Notes: generated by a model not told the origin, from the letters alone. DNA of 64,000 nucleotides from UPXZ01 sp964498765 (GCA_964498765.1 CAZCIU010000002.1:1-64000), one strand, 5' to 3'. Positions 17,304 to 27,018 are shown, counted from the stretch's first letter. Program-made: numbers and translations.

Positions 17304-17990
17304 TTACTCGAAATGAAAAGTCAATGTAATCATTCGGGTAGTAAGTTTATTAATTGATTCGGTGTGCTGCAAGGTTTGCGGATTGAGAAGTGCGCCTGCA
17401 TCACGCTCGTCGAGCGGTGTGAGCATATTGTTGAAACCAAATGCAAACTTTAATTCAGGTGCCAGTTTGAAAAATGAAAAATAGATATTCGTACCAATTC
17501 CGGCTTCCAGAAGCAAATCAAAAGGCTTTAGCAAGACGGTTCTTTCTTTATTTCTTCCCCAATCCATCCAAACTCCGGCTCCTCCAATTAAATAGGGTCG
17601 AAAATTTCCTGTTCGAATAGAACTGTATTTTAAATAAAAAGGCAAGAAAAGCGGCACAGAAAGTAAATCGGCTGAACTCTCATCTGTATAATTCAAAATT
17701 CGCTGATTGAGCATCAGGGTAGGAGTGAAGCGAAAATTTAGGTTTTTACTCAGTCTGAAATCGCTGATTGCACCGACGGAAAAACCTGGTACAATGCTGC
17801 TCACGTTTAGATCATTTTCGTAGCTTGTTGGAATTACAGCAAAATCCATAAAATTCACTCCCAATGAAAATCCGAAATGTACCGGTTTATCATCTGCAAA
17901 AGGTAGATTTCCCTGCGCTTTTCCGGACACAGCAAATATCAATGAGAAGGCGAAAAATATTGAAATAAGAAATATGGATTTTTTAGGCAT
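17304..17990 (-). CDS. porT: PorT-like outer-membrane barrel (type IX secretion)
   Basis: It has 228 residues with a signal peptide (MPKKSIFLISIFFAFSLIF...KAQG) and a small beta-barrel made of alternating strands. Features that match PorT/SprT, needed for the Bacteroidota type IX secretion system, are the early DDKPVHFGFSLGVNFMDF segment, RPYLIGGAGVWMDW, the glycine-rich middle and the end LTTRMITLTFHFE with terminal aromatic residues. It could instead be another porin-family barrel; length and both ends favour PorT. The other T9SS genes are not in the window. Confidence 0.72.
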   Translation of the reverse strand: MPKKSIFLISIFFAFSLIFAVSGKAQGNLPFADDKPVHFGFSLGVNFMDFAVIPTSYENDLNVSSIVPGFSVGAISDFRLSKNLNFRFTPTLMLNQRILNYTDESSADLLSVPLFLPFYLKYSSIRTGNFRPYLIGGAGVWMDWGRNKERTVLLKPFDLLLEAGIGTNIYFSFFKLAPELKFAFGFNNMLTPLDERDAGALLNPQTLQHTESINKLTTRMITLTFHFE

Positions 17991-18063
17991 AGCGATTCTG
18001 TATGTTTGTAGAAAAACGTCATAATCGTTTTTTTATTGTAGTTTAAGTTAGTATTTAAAACAC

Positions 18064-18093
18064 AAATATCCATCTCGTTCGAAATGGATATTT
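18064..18093 (-). terminator. Terminator after infB
   Basis: Stem AAATATCCAT / ATGGATATTT around CTCGTTCGAA, 35 bases past the infB stop. The T-run on the minus strand is short. Confidence 0.65.
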
Positions 18094-18127
18094 GCAATAA
18101 TTTATTCTTTAACTGGATTTCTTGAGA

Positions 18128-21034
18128 TTAATCCAGTGTTTGTTTTACTTCAACTTCCTCGAATGTTTCAATCATATCACCAACGTGTATATCGTTGTAG
18201 TTCTTGATGTTAAGACCACATTCAAAGTTAGTTCCAACTTCTTTCACGTCGTCTTTGAAACGTTTCAACGAATCCAATTCTCCGGTGTAAATCACAATTC
18301 CGTCGCGGATTAGTCGAAGTTTGTTCGAGCGTTTTACTTTTCCTTCTCTTACAATACAACCTGCAATGGTTCCCACTTTCGATATTTTGAAAACTTCCAG
18401 CACTTCGATAGTTGCGGTAACTTCTTCTTTGATTTCCGGTGAAAGCATACCTTCCATGGCCGATTTGATTTCTTCGATGGCATCGTAAATGATAGAGTAC
18501 AAGCGTATGTCAATTTCTTCCTGCTCAGCCATTCTTCGTGCGGAAACCGAAGGACGTACCTGGAAACCAACGATAATTGCGTTGGATGCGGCAGCCAAAA
18601 GAATATCCGAGTCGGAAATTGCACCCACGGCTTTATGGATAACATTTACCTGAATATGATCGGTAGAAAGTTTCAGCAAGGAATCTGAAAGTGCCTCAAT
18701 TGAACCGTCCACGTCACCTTTTACAATGATATTCAACTCTTTGAAATCACCCAAGGCAATACGACGACCCAACTCATCCAAAGTAAAGTGTTTCTTAGTA
18801 CGGATGCTTTGTTCGCGTTGTAGTTGCTCGCGTTTGTTGGTAATTTCCTTGGCTTCTTGTTCGCTGTCCACCACGTTAAACGTATCACCTGCTTGAGGTG
18901 CGCCGTTAAGTCCTAGAATAAGTACCGGTTCTGATGGTTTCGCTTCAGTAATGCGCTGATTACGTTCGTTGAACATCGCTTTGATTTTTCCTTGATAAAT
19001 TCCGGCAAGAACGATGTCGCCTTGACGAAGTGTACCATTTTCAACCAAAACTGTAGCCACATATCCACGTCCTTTGTCCAAAGATGATTCAATGATTGAA
19101 CCAATTGCACGGCGTTTTGGATTGGCTTTTAGTTCCAATAGTTCGGCTTCAAGCAATACTTTTTCAAGCAATTCGCTGATACCAAGACCTTTTTTCGCAG
19201 AAATATCTTGTGATTGGTATTTTCCACCCCAATCTTCCACCAGATAGTTCATTCCGGCAAGTGTTTCCTTGATTTTTTCAGGATTTGCACTTGGTTTATC
19301 TACTTTATTGATTGCAAAAATAATCGGAACGTTTGCTGCAGCCGCGTGATTGATTGCTTCACGCGTTTGAGGCATTACGTCGTCATCAGCTGCCACAATA
19401 ATAATGGCAATGTCCGTGATTTTTGCTCCACGAGCACGCATCGCCGTAAAGGCTTCGTGTCCCGGAGTATCCAGGAATGTAATGCGTTGTCCGTTTTCTA
19501 GTTTTACGTTGTAAGCTCCGATGTGCTGCGTAATTCCTCCGGCTTCACCGGCAATTACGTTTGCTTTACGGATATAGTCCAGAAGCGATGTTTTACCGTG
19601 GTCAACGTGTCCCATCACAGTTACAATCGGTGCTCTCGGCAACAAATCTTCTTCTTTATCTTCTTCTTCAGCCAATGCTTCAATTACATCGTGACTTACG
19701 TATTCGGTTTTAAATCCGAATTCTTCCGCAACTATATTGATAGTTTCGGCATCCAAACGCTGGTTGATAGATACCATCATACCGATAGCCATACATGTGC
19801 CAATAACGTCATTTACAGATACATCCATCATCGAAGCCAATTCACTTACGGTAACGAATTCGGTAATTTTCAGTATTTGTTCTTCGCTTCTTTCAAGCTC
19901 TTCCTGCTCGTGCATTTTGGCACTTGCAATTTCTCGTTTATCACGACGATATTTTGCGCCTTTTCCACGTTTATTGTTAGCACGTGAAAGTCTGGCCAGC
20001 GTTTCTTTAATTTGTTTTTGAACGTCTTCTTCGTTTACAACCGTTTTAATTGGTTTTTTGAAGTGTTCTTTTTTGGCGGTTTGTTTTTTAGCACCTCCTA
20101 AGTTTTCAGGTTTGCTTAAATCAACACGCTGTTTGTTAATGCGTTGACGTTTTCCGCCTTGTTTTGCTGCATTATCATCTTTTTCGCCCGTTTTTTTGTT
20201 TTTGGCATCAAATGCAGTTTTATTTCTTTCCTCACGCTCTTTGCGTTTTTGTTCTTTGGTTTTTGATTTTGGACGTGTGCTTTGATTGATGCTATCCAAG
20301 TCAATTGAACCAACTACAACCGGTTTTGAAGTTAGTTTTGGTTTCCCAATTCTGAAAATTTCATCTTCTTCCTCTTTTTCTTCTACCGGTTTTTCTTCTG
20401 CTTTAGTAGCGACTGGAGTTTCTTTTACTTTTGGTTTTGGAGCAAGTTTTGGCTCAGCTTTTTTCTCAAGTTCCTTTTTCGGAGCTTCCGTTTTTTCGGT
20501 TGCTTCCGTTGCTTTTACTTCTTCTGCAGCTTTAGGAGCAGCAACTTCTTCAGTTTTGGCAAGTTTTGGAGTTTCTACAACTTCCTTTTCAACTTTTGTT
20601 TCAGACTGAACTTCAGGAACTTTTGGTTCTTCTTTCTTAGGTTCAACAACTTCCGGTTTTACATCCTCTTTTTTCGGTGCCGGTTTTTTCTTGTCCAGAT
20701 CAATATGTCCAACTTCTTTAATCGTAGGGCGTAAATCACTGCTCACAGTTGCCTTAATCACCTCTTCCTTTGGCTCAGCTTTCTTCTTCTGATAACCCTC
20801 AATGGCAACAGTTTCCATCTTTTCTTTAGATTGGCGCTCTTGACTCAAACGTTCCGATTCTAATTTCAATGCCATATCTTTATTGAACTCTTTGGCCAAT
20901 AGCAGATATTCTTCGTTAGTAATTTTGAAATTAATATCGGCAGGAACTTTATGTCCCTTTTTTGCAAGGAAATCTACAGCGGTAGATAATCCTACATTTA
21001 AATCTTTAATAGCTTTATTTAATCTGATAGACAT
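18128..21034 (-). CDS. infB: Translation initiation factor IF-2
   Basis: GTPase that brings initiator tRNA to the 30S subunit and promotes subunit joining. It has 968 residues. An IF2_N-like helical region (about 1-55, SIRLNKAIKDLNVGLSTAVDF) is followed by a long low-complexity Lys/Glu/Pro/Ala stretch to about 370. The G domain begins near 474 (GHVDHGKTS, DTPGHEAF, NKVDKP), followed by domains II, III and the tRNA-binding C-terminal domain (GTIAGCIVREGKVKRSNKL). It is the last gene of the rimP-nusA-infB operon. Confidence 0.97.
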   Translation of the reverse strand: MSIRLNKAIKDLNVGLSTAVDFLAKKGHKVPADINFKITNEEYLLLAKEFNKDMALKLESERLSQERQSKEKMETVAIEGYQKKKAEPKEEVIKATVSSDLRPTIKEVGHIDLDKKKPAPKKEDVKPEVVEPKKEEPKVPEVQSETKVEKEVVETPKLAKTEEVAAPKAAEEVKATEATEKTEAPKKELEKKAEPKLAPKPKVKETPVATKAEEKPVEEKEEEDEIFRIGKPKLTSKPVVVGSIDLDSINQSTRPKSKTKEQKRKEREERNKTAFDAKNKKTGEKDDNAAKQGGKRQRINKQRVDLSKPENLGGAKKQTAKKEHFKKPIKTVVNEEDVQKQIKETLARLSRANNKRGKGAKYRRDKREIASAKMHEQEELERSEEQILKITEFVTVSELASMMDVSVNDVIGTCMAIGMMVSINQRLDAETINIVAEEFGFKTEYVSHDVIEALAEEEDKEEDLLPRAPIVTVMGHVDHGKTSLLDYIRKANVIAGEAGGITQHIGAYNVKLENGQRITFLDTPGHEAFTAMRARGAKITDIAIIIVAADDDVMPQTREAINHAAAANVPIIFAINKVDKPSANPEKIKETLAGMNYLVEDWGGKYQSQDISAKKGLGISELLEKVLLEAELLELKANPKRRAIGSIIESSLDKGRGYVATVLVENGTLRQGDIVLAGIYQGKIKAMFNERNQRITEAKPSEPVLILGLNGAPQAGDTFNVVDSEQEAKEITNKREQLQREQSIRTKKHFTLDELGRRIALGDFKELNIIVKGDVDGSIEALSDSLLKLSTDHIQVNVIHKAVGAISDSDILLAAASNAIIVGFQVRPSVSARRMAEQEEIDIRLYSIIYDAIEEIKSAMEGMLSPEIKEEVTATIEVLEVFKISKVGTIAGCIVREGKVKRSNKLRLIRDGIVIYTGELDSLKRFKDDVKEVGTNFECGLNIKNYNDIHVGDMIETFEEVEVKQTLD

Positions 21035-21109
21035 ATTATAAATTTACGATTTTTTAATTTTGATGGCTTGTTTTTGGAGATTCTCTGTTGCTTGAAGAAT
21101 TAGTTTTGT

Positions 21110-22366
21110 TTATTCTTCTTCAAATTCTGATCTCAGGATAGCCAGTACCTCATCAATTGTTTCTTCCTCAAAGTCGGTACGGCGAATAAGGTCTTCACGC
21201 GGAACAGCCAATACACTTTTTGCAGTGTCGCATCCGATTGCTTTCAGTGCATCAATAATCCACTGATCGATTTCGTCTGCAAATTCGTCCAGATAAATAT
21301 CTTCCTCGTTTTCATTTTCATCAATGTCGCGATAAACATCCAACGTGTATCCTGTCAGCATGCTGGCCAGCTTTATGTTCAATCCACCTTTACCAATTGC
21401 TTGTGAAACATCTTCCGGTTTCAGATAAACTTCCGCTTTTTTCTCTTCCTCATTCAGACGAATAGAAGTGATTTTTGCAGGGCTTAACGCACGAGAAATA
21501 AACAAGTTTGTATTGTTGGTATAATTGATTACGTCAATGTTTTCATTGCGAAGTTCACGTACAATTCCATGAATTCTGGCACCTTTTACACCCACACAAG
21601 CTCCTACAGGATCAATACGATCATCGTAAGATTCTACAGCAACTTTGGCTCTTTCACCCGGAATACGAGCGATTTTTTTGATTGTAATAAGCCCGTCGTG
21701 AATTTCCGGAACTTCCAGTTCAAATAATCTTTGTAAAAATACAGGAGAAGTACGAGAAAGGATGATTTTCGGGTTGTTATTTTTATTTTCAACCATTGCT
21801 ACCACCGCTCTTACTGTCTCGCCTTTGCGATAAAAGTCCGATGGAATTTGCTCTGTTTTAGGCAAATAAAGCTCGTTTCCGTCTTCGTCCATCAGCAGCA
21901 TTTCTTTTTTCCAAATCTGATACAATTCGGCATTGACGATTTCACCCACTTTTTCGCTATATTTTACATACAAATTCTCTTTTTCAAGTTCCAGAATTTT
22001 GGAAGCAAGTGTTTGGCGAAGCGTAAGAATGGCACGACGACCAAATGAAGAAAATTCTACGGTATCCGTAACTTCTTCCCCAAGTTCATAGTCTTCGTCA
22101 ATTTTCTGAGCTTCCGAAAGTGCAATTTCCACATTTTCGTTTTCAAGTTCGTCATCTGCTACAACCGTACGGTTGCGGTAAATCTCAAAGTCACCTTTGT
22201 CAGGATTTATGATTACGTCAAAATTCTCATCACTTCCAAAAGTTTTTGCAATCACATTGCGGAAAGATTCTTCCATAACGTTGATCAAAGTACTTCTGTC
22301 AATGTTTTTTATCTCTTTGAAATCAGAAAATGTATCAATTAAATTGATGTGCTCTTTTTTAGCCAT
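21110..22366 (-). CDS. nusA: Transcription termination/antitermination factor NusA
   Basis: Binds RNA polymerase and modulates pausing, termination and antitermination. It has 418 residues. The N-terminal polymerase-binding domain (1 to about 130) is followed by an S1 domain (about 135-200, VGEIVNAELYQIWKKE) and KH domains (PVGACVGVKGARIHGIVREL, AIGKGGLNIKLAS). A short acidic C-terminal helix-hairpin segment ends SEFEEE; the tandem AR repeats of E. coli NusA are absent. It starts 75 bases upstream of infB and 2 bases after rimP. Confidence 0.96.
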   Translation of the reverse strand: MAKKEHINLIDTFSDFKEIKNIDRSTLINVMEESFRNVIAKTFGSDENFDVIINPDKGDFEIYRNRTVVADDELENENVEIALSEAQKIDEDYELGEEVTDTVEFSSFGRRAILTLRQTLASKILELEKENLYVKYSEKVGEIVNAELYQIWKKEMLLMDEDGNELYLPKTEQIPSDFYRKGETVRAVVAMVENKNNNPKIILSRTSPVFLQRLFELEVPEIHDGLITIKKIARIPGERAKVAVESYDDRIDPVGACVGVKGARIHGIVRELRNENIDVINYTNNTNLFISRALSPAKITSIRLNEEEKKAEVYLKPEDVSQAIGKGGLNIKLASMLTGYTLDVYRDIDENENEEDIYLDEFADEIDQWIIDALKAIGCDTAKSVLAVPREDLIRRTDFEEETIDEVLAILRSEFEEE

Positions 22367-22368
22367 GA

Positions 22369-22836
22369 TTATTTGAATCTGATAATATATTTTGTTGTTT
22401 TAATATTTTGAAAGGGTATTTCTACGTCTTCTGTTACGGTGATTTTGCGTTTTGCACCTTCCGGTTTCACCTGTTTTTCTTGTTGTAAAATGATTTTTTC
22501 TGTATAAAAAGCTTGAAGAATGCCGGTCAGTTTTTTACCATCTTTGGTCATCACTTCTACTTCATTGCCAATGTTTTTTTCGTATTGTTTCGGCACTTTG
22601 AAAGGCTCGGTCAGTCCGGCTGAAGAAACTTCCAGTTCGTAGTCTTCTACTTCACGGTCGAGTTTCGATTCAATCTCACGCGTTAATTCAATGCAAAAAT
22701 CAATTGAAACACCATCAAAATGGTCAATTTCAACTGCAATGTGATTGGCCGTAGAAATCTTAACATCAACCAGATAGTATCCTTTGTCGGCGATATAGCT
22801 TTCTACTATTTCTGAAACAGTTTCTTTTAAAATCAT
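22369..22836 (-). CDS. rimP: Ribosome maturation factor RimP
   Basis: Assists 30S subunit assembly. It has 155 residues. The N-domain includes YYLVDVKISTANHIAVEID and the ELTREIESKLDREVEDYELEVSSAG signature. The C-terminal SH3-like domain has GNEVEVMTKDGKKLTGIL. The rimP-nusA-infB order is conserved across bacteria and the 2-base gap to nusA indicates one transcript. Confidence 0.95.
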   Translation of the reverse strand: MILKETVSEIVESYIADKGYYLVDVKISTANHIAVEIDHFDGVSIDFCIELTREIESKLDREVEDYELEVSSAGLTEPFKVPKQYEKNIGNEVEVMTKDGKKLTGILQAFYTEKIILQQEKQVKPEGAKRKITVTEDVEIPFQNIKTTKYIIRFK

Positions 22837-22858
22837 ATCTCTATTTTACAACAAAGAA

Positions 22859-22875
22859 GGGGACTGCTTGTCCCC
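22859..22875 (-). promoter_or_regulatory. GC-rich hairpin in the rimP leader (possible attenuator)
   Basis: On the minus strand GGGGAC-AAGCA-GTCCCC is followed by TTCTTTGTTGT. It lies between the promoter at 22898-22927 and the rimP ATG at 22836. The stem is unusually GC-rich for this AT-rich region. It may act as an attenuator, but this is inference. Confidence 0.45.
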
Positions 22876-22897
22876 CTCACCTTGTTCTAATTCGGTG

Positions 22898-22927
22898 CAA
22901 AAGTACGAATAATTTTTTAATTTACAA
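22898..22927 (-). promoter_or_regulatory. Bacteroidota-type promoter for rimP-nusA-infB
   Basis: Minus strand: TTG (22927-22925), a 19-base spacer, TACTTTTG (22905-22898). Confidence 0.8.
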
Positions 22928-22967
22928 TGAATTATTATATAAATATTGAAAATCCTTGTAATAAACA

Positions 22968-22997
22968 TTGATTTTTCATGCAAATTTCCTACTTTTG
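22968..22997 (+). promoter_or_regulatory. Bacteroidota-type promoter for yebC
   Basis: TTG (22968-22970), a 19-base spacer, TACTTTTG (22990-22997), 44 bases before the ATG. Confidence 0.8.
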
Positions 22998-23041
22998 CAG
23001 TCCGAAAAGAATAAATTTTAAAACAAAGCATTCATACTAGT

Positions 23042-23761
23042 ATGGGAAGAGCATTTGAATACAGAAAAGCCACAAAGATGAAACGCTGGGGAAATATGGC
23101 TCGCGTTTTTACCAAATTAGGAAAACAAATTACTATCGCCGTGCGTGAAGGCGGCCCGGAAGCAGATACAAATCCACGTTTGCGCGTGCTAATCCAGCAG
23201 GCAAAAAAGGAAAATATGCCGAAAGAAAACGTAGAGCGTGCGATTAAAAAAGCATCGTCTCGCGAAGAATCGGATTACAAAGAAATGGTGTACGAAGGCT
23301 ATGGCCCGCATGGCATCGCTATCGTAATCGAAACGGCAACTGACAATCCAACTCGTACAGTTGGAAATATTAGAAGTTATTTCAATAAACACGGTGGCTC
23401 ATTAGGCACTACAGGTTCACTGGAATTCCTATTTGACCACAAATGTGTGTTCCATGTTTCTAAAAAAGATGGCATAGAAATTGACGACCTCGAATTGGAA
23501 TTGATTGATTTTGGTGTGGATGAATTAGTTGAGGATGAGGGAGAAATCATATTGTATGGTGAGTTCACGTCGTACTCGGCTATTCAGAAGTATTTGGAAG
23601 AAAATGGTTTTGAAATTACAACGGCTGAATTTGAGCGTATTCCAAACGACTTGAAAAAAGTTACCGAAGAACAGCGCGCGTCATTAAATAAATTGTTGGA
23701 TAAAATAGAAGATGACGACGATGTACAGAATGTTTTCCATAATATGGAAGACGAGGAATAA
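23042..23761 (+). CDS. yebC: YebC/PmpR family protein
   Basis: It has 239 residues of the YebC/TACO1 family, described both as transcription regulators and as helpers of translation through proline-rich stretches. The N-terminus MGRAFEYRKATKMKRWGNMA is a variant of the usual MAGHSKWANIKHRK start. Conserved parts are LGKQITIAVREGG, KENVERAIKKAS, YEGYGPHGIAIVIETATDN and NKHGGSLG. It is divergent from rimP, with a terminator downstream. Confidence 0.93.
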   Translation: MGRAFEYRKATKMKRWGNMARVFTKLGKQITIAVREGGPEADTNPRLRVLIQQAKKENMPKENVERAIKKASSREESDYKEMVYEGYGPHGIAIVIETATDNPTRTVGNIRSYFNKHGGSLGTTGSLEFLFDHKCVFHVSKKDGIEIDDLELELIDFGVDELVEDEGEIILYGEFTSYSAIQKYLEENGFEITTAEFERIPNDLKKVTEEQRASLNKLLDKIEDDDDVQNVFHNMEDEE

Positions 23762-23775
23762 ACCGGAAGAATTAA

Positions 23776-23803
23776 ATGGAAGGTTGTAAGGCCTTCCTTT
23801 TTT
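23776..23803 (+). terminator. Terminator after yebC
   Basis: Stem GGAAGG (23778-23783) / CCTTCC (23792-23797) with the run TTTTTT. Confidence 0.8.
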
Positions 23804-23852
23804 ATCTCTGATAGTTTACATTTTTTAGCAAAATTATTTGGAATGTTTGGAT

Positions 23853-23860
23853 TAACTTTG
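23853..23860 (+). promoter_or_regulatory. -7 promoter element before the CapD-like gene
   Basis: TAACTTTG matches TAnnTTTG; it would give a leader of about 110 bases. No -33 element at the right distance. The rest of the 216-base gap shows nothing clear. Confidence 0.45.
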
Positions 23861-23977
23861 TGAAGCATTAAATAAACGAAACCTAAATTATGAATAACAC
23901 CTCTTTTATGAATTGATTAATCAATTTCATTTTTAGTGAATTAAAAATTAATTGTTGGTTTTATTTAAAATAATAAT

Positions 23978-25933
23978 ATGAGAAGTTTTGTAAATTCAAT
24001 TCTGAAATCAGACATTTTTTCGCACTTTATCTCGTTGAAATACCTACCGCGGTGGGTAGTTTTGATGTTTGACTTAGTTGCGAGTATTGTCGCGATTTTA
24101 CTTTCTATTTACTTTTCTAATCACTTGAATGTTAACACAAATGAATTAACAATACCAACTTCTTTGATAGTAGTCATGGTTTTGTCATTTCAAGTGTTTT
24201 TCTTCTGGCTTTTCAGAACGTATTCCGGAATTTTACGCTATTCAGGATATGTGGATGCTGCTAAACTGCTTTTTGCTGTGTTTTTCAATGCAGCATTACT
24301 GTTGCTCTTGAATTTTATTTCCGGAAATTACTTTGAAAACTTTTTATTTTATTATTCCACTCCTTTATTTTATTCCGTCTTAGCGTTTTTCTTTCTGTTT
24401 TTAATTCGATTGACAGTGAAAAACGTTTTCGATTTTATGCATTTAAATTCGGGCAAATCAATTCCTATTGTTATTTACGGGACTCAGTCTGCCGGTATTT
24501 CAATAGCAAAAATGTTGAGGAGTAACGAGAAAACAAATTACAGATTAGTTGGATTTGTGGATACAGACAATGATGCAACATCTAAAGTTTTGATTGGAGT
24601 TAAAGTATATAAATTAACCCAGGAGAATGTTCAACGATTTATTTCCAAAAAAGCTAAAGCGGTAATTGTTTCTCCTATGAAAATGGAGAAAATCAATCCG
24701 AAAACAGATCTGGATATTTTTATCAATAACGGGATGTCGGTTTTGGTCGTTCCGCCAATGGAGGTTTGGGAAGGCGAAATGCCTTCACCACGTCAGATAA
24801 AATCAGTGCAGATTGAAGACTTACTAGAGCGTCCTCAAATTGAAATTTCGATGGATAATATTTCCAAGACACTGAAAAACAAAGTTGTTTTGATTACTGG
24901 AGCTGCTGGATCTATCGGTAGTGAAATTGTAAGACAGATAATCACTTTTAATCCTAAACTAATAGTTGTTTTAGATCAGGCCGAATCTCCGATGCACGAG
25001 TTAGTTCTCAAACTGAATGAAAAATATCCAAGCCAAAATTTTAGTGCATTTCTGGGTGATGTGAGAAATTTGGAGCGTATGGATTATATGATGAGCACGT
25101 ATCGCCCGGATATTATTTTCCACGCTGCAGCATACAAGCACGTTCCGCTGATTGAAGATAATCCTACGGAGAGTATTCAAGCAAATGTGATGGGAACCAA
25201 AAATATGGCTGATTTGGCTGTGAAATACGGTGTAAGCCGTTTTGTGATGGTTTCGACGGATAAAGCTGTGAATCCAACGAATGTGATGGGCGCATCCAAG
25301 CGAATTGCTGAGATTTATGTACAGTCGCTAAATAACAAACTGCAAAAAGAGGGAAATGGTAATTCCACTAAATTCATCACTACACGTTTTGGTAATGTGC
25401 TGGGTTCAAATGGATCTGTTATTCCTCGTTTTAAAAGTCAAATTGAAAAAGGCGGTCCAGTGACTGTGACACACCCTGATATTATTCGTTACTTTATGAC
25501 AATTCCGGAAGCTTGTTTGTTGGTTTTGGAAGCTGGAGTAGCCGGAAATGGGGGAGAAATCTTCATTTTTGATATGGGTGAGCCGGTGAAAATTTATGAT
25601 TTGGCTAAGAAAATGATACGACTTGCCGGATTTGTGCCGGATGTAGATATTCCAATACGATTTACTGGTCTCAGACCGGGCGAAAAACTGTACGAAGAAT
25701 TACTCAATCAGAAAGAACTCACTAAAGAAACGCACCATCCAAAAATCATGGTTGCAACTGTGCGTGAGTATGATTACGAGGAAGTTTCAGAGAAAATAGA
25801 GGAATTGGTAAAATACAGTTATCTTGGAAAAAATTTCCTGACTGTTTCTCAAATGAAAAATATTGTTCCCGAATTTTTAAGTAATAATTCTCAATACGAA
25901 CGTTTAGACGTTGAAAGTTTACTGGAAAAATGA
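23978..25933 (+). CDS. CapD/WbpM-like nucleotide-sugar dehydratase/epimerase
   Basis: Membrane-bound enzyme that likely makes a 6-deoxy-4-keto or epimerised UDP-sugar for surface polysaccharide or glycan synthesis. It has 651 residues. Four hydrophobic segments lie between about 20 and 150. A first Rossmann-like CoA-binding domain (PIVIYGTQSAGISIAKML) follows, then the catalytic domain with GAAGSIGSE (about 307), HAAAYKHVPLIEDNP and STDKAVNPTNVMGASKR. The last carries Met in place of the usual Tyr of the SYK triad, as is standard for this group. Its stop overlaps the next start (ATGA). Confidence 0.92.
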   Translation: MRSFVNSILKSDIFSHFISLKYLPRWVVLMFDLVASIVAILLSIYFSNHLNVNTNELTIPTSLIVVMVLSFQVFFFWLFRTYSGILRYSGYVDAAKLLFAVFFNAALLLLLNFISGNYFENFLFYYSTPLFYSVLAFFFLFLIRLTVKNVFDFMHLNSGKSIPIVIYGTQSAGISIAKMLRSNEKTNYRLVGFVDTDNDATSKVLIGVKVYKLTQENVQRFISKKAKAVIVSPMKMEKINPKTDLDIFINNGMSVLVVPPMEVWEGEMPSPRQIKSVQIEDLLERPQIEISMDNISKTLKNKVVLITGAAGSIGSEIVRQIITFNPKLIVVLDQAESPMHELVLKLNEKYPSQNFSAFLGDVRNLERMDYMMSTYRPDIIFHAAAYKHVPLIEDNPTESIQANVMGTKNMADLAVKYGVSRFVMVSTDKAVNPTNVMGASKRIAEIYVQSLNNKLQKEGNGNSTKFITTRFGNVLGSNGSVIPRFKSQIEKGGPVTVTHPDIIRYFMTIPEACLLVLEAGVAGNGGEIFIFDMGEPVKIYDLAKKMIRLAGFVPDVDIPIRFTGLRPGEKLYEELLNQKELTKETHHPKIMVATVREYDYEEVSEKIEELVKYSYLGKNFLTVSQMKNIVPEFLSNNSQYERLDVESLLEK

Positions 25934-27018
25934 ATCAAGTAATTCGGTTTTTACATAATTATCCTTATCTAATTTTGCTGATTTCCTTTACGATTGGTTA
26001 TCTTTTTATGCCCGTTGTGATTGAAATTGCGAAGAAGTATAATTTTGTAGTAAGTCCGAATAAACGAACTTCGCATAGAGGCGAAATCCCGAATGTAGGT
26101 GGTATTAACATCTTCATTTCTTTCTTGATTACGGTTTTCCTTTTCTCTTACGAAATGTTTTCATCGGTTCAGTTTATGCTGATGGGACTTTTCGTAATAC
26201 TTATTGTCGGCTTTATCGATGATTTGATAAATATTAAAGTTACCTCTAAACTTTTTGGCGAACTACTTTCCGGATTTTTCTTAATTGTCATTGCAGATAT
26301 CCGATTATCAAATTTGCACGGATTTTTGGGAATTTATGAAATTCCACTTTTTGTCAGTTATGCGCTGTCATTCTTTGTGTTTATAGTTATTATTAATGCG
26401 ATGAATTTGATTGACGGAATTGATGGACTCGCTTCTGGTTTAGGCGTGTTATATTCTCTGTTTTTTGCAGTTTATTTTCAACTTACACATCATTCTGATT
26501 TATCCATTACAGCTTACGCAATGGTAGGCTCGCTCACTGTATTTTTCATCTATAACGTATTTTCAGACAAAAATAAAATCTTTATGGGCGACTCGGGTTC
26601 GCTGCTTTTAGGATACGTTTTCAATGTATTTATTTTTTCATTTTGTGAAATGAATGCACGTGGCGATGTGCCCGAAGCTTACAGAATGAACGCAGCTCCT
26701 GCTGTTGCATTTACACTGCTAATTGTGCCGCTTTTTGACACTATGCGCGTGATGATTACCCGAATGAAAAAAGGACAATCGCCCTTCAAAGCCGATAAAA
26801 ACCACTTACATCACTTAATGCTAAGCTTGGGTTTGAAACATCGTCAGGTTTCATTTATTTTAATGGGATTTTCGGTATTTTTTATTGCACTAGCACTGAT
26901 TGGCAGAAATTTTCCAAACGGAGTTCTCGTGCTATTGGTACTAACTATTTGTATTATTCTGACTAAATTTCTCTGGATACTTGTTGACAAGAAAAAAGCT
27001 GAGAATTTAGATAAATAA
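25930..27018 (+). CDS. WecA/MraY-like undecaprenyl-phosphate sugar-1-phosphate transferase
   Basis: Integral membrane enzyme that transfers a sugar-1-phosphate, probably HexNAc, onto undecaprenyl phosphate, the first step of a lipid-linked glycan. It has 362 residues with about ten hydrophobic segments. Motifs are TSHRGEIPNVGGI, VGFIDDLINI, MNLIDGIDGLASG, FMGDSGSLLLGY and the cytosolic DKNHLHHLML histidine loop typical of the WecA branch. It overlaps the CapD-like gene by 4 bases, so the two are translationally coupled. Confidence 0.9.
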   Translation: MNQVIRFLHNYPYLILLISFTIGYLFMPVVIEIAKKYNFVVSPNKRTSHRGEIPNVGGINIFISFLITVFLFSYEMFSSVQFMLMGLFVILIVGFIDDLINIKVTSKLFGELLSGFFLIVIADIRLSNLHGFLGIYEIPLFVSYALSFFVFIVIINAMNLIDGIDGLASGLGVLYSLFFAVYFQLTHHSDLSITAYAMVGSLTVFFIYNVFSDKNKIFMGDSGSLLLGYVFNVFIFSFCEMNARGDVPEAYRMNAAPAVAFTLLIVPLFDTMRVMITRMKKGQSPFKADKNHLHHLMLSLGLKHRQVSFILMGFSVFFIALALIGRNFPNGVLVLLVLTICIILTKFLWILVDKKKAENLDK

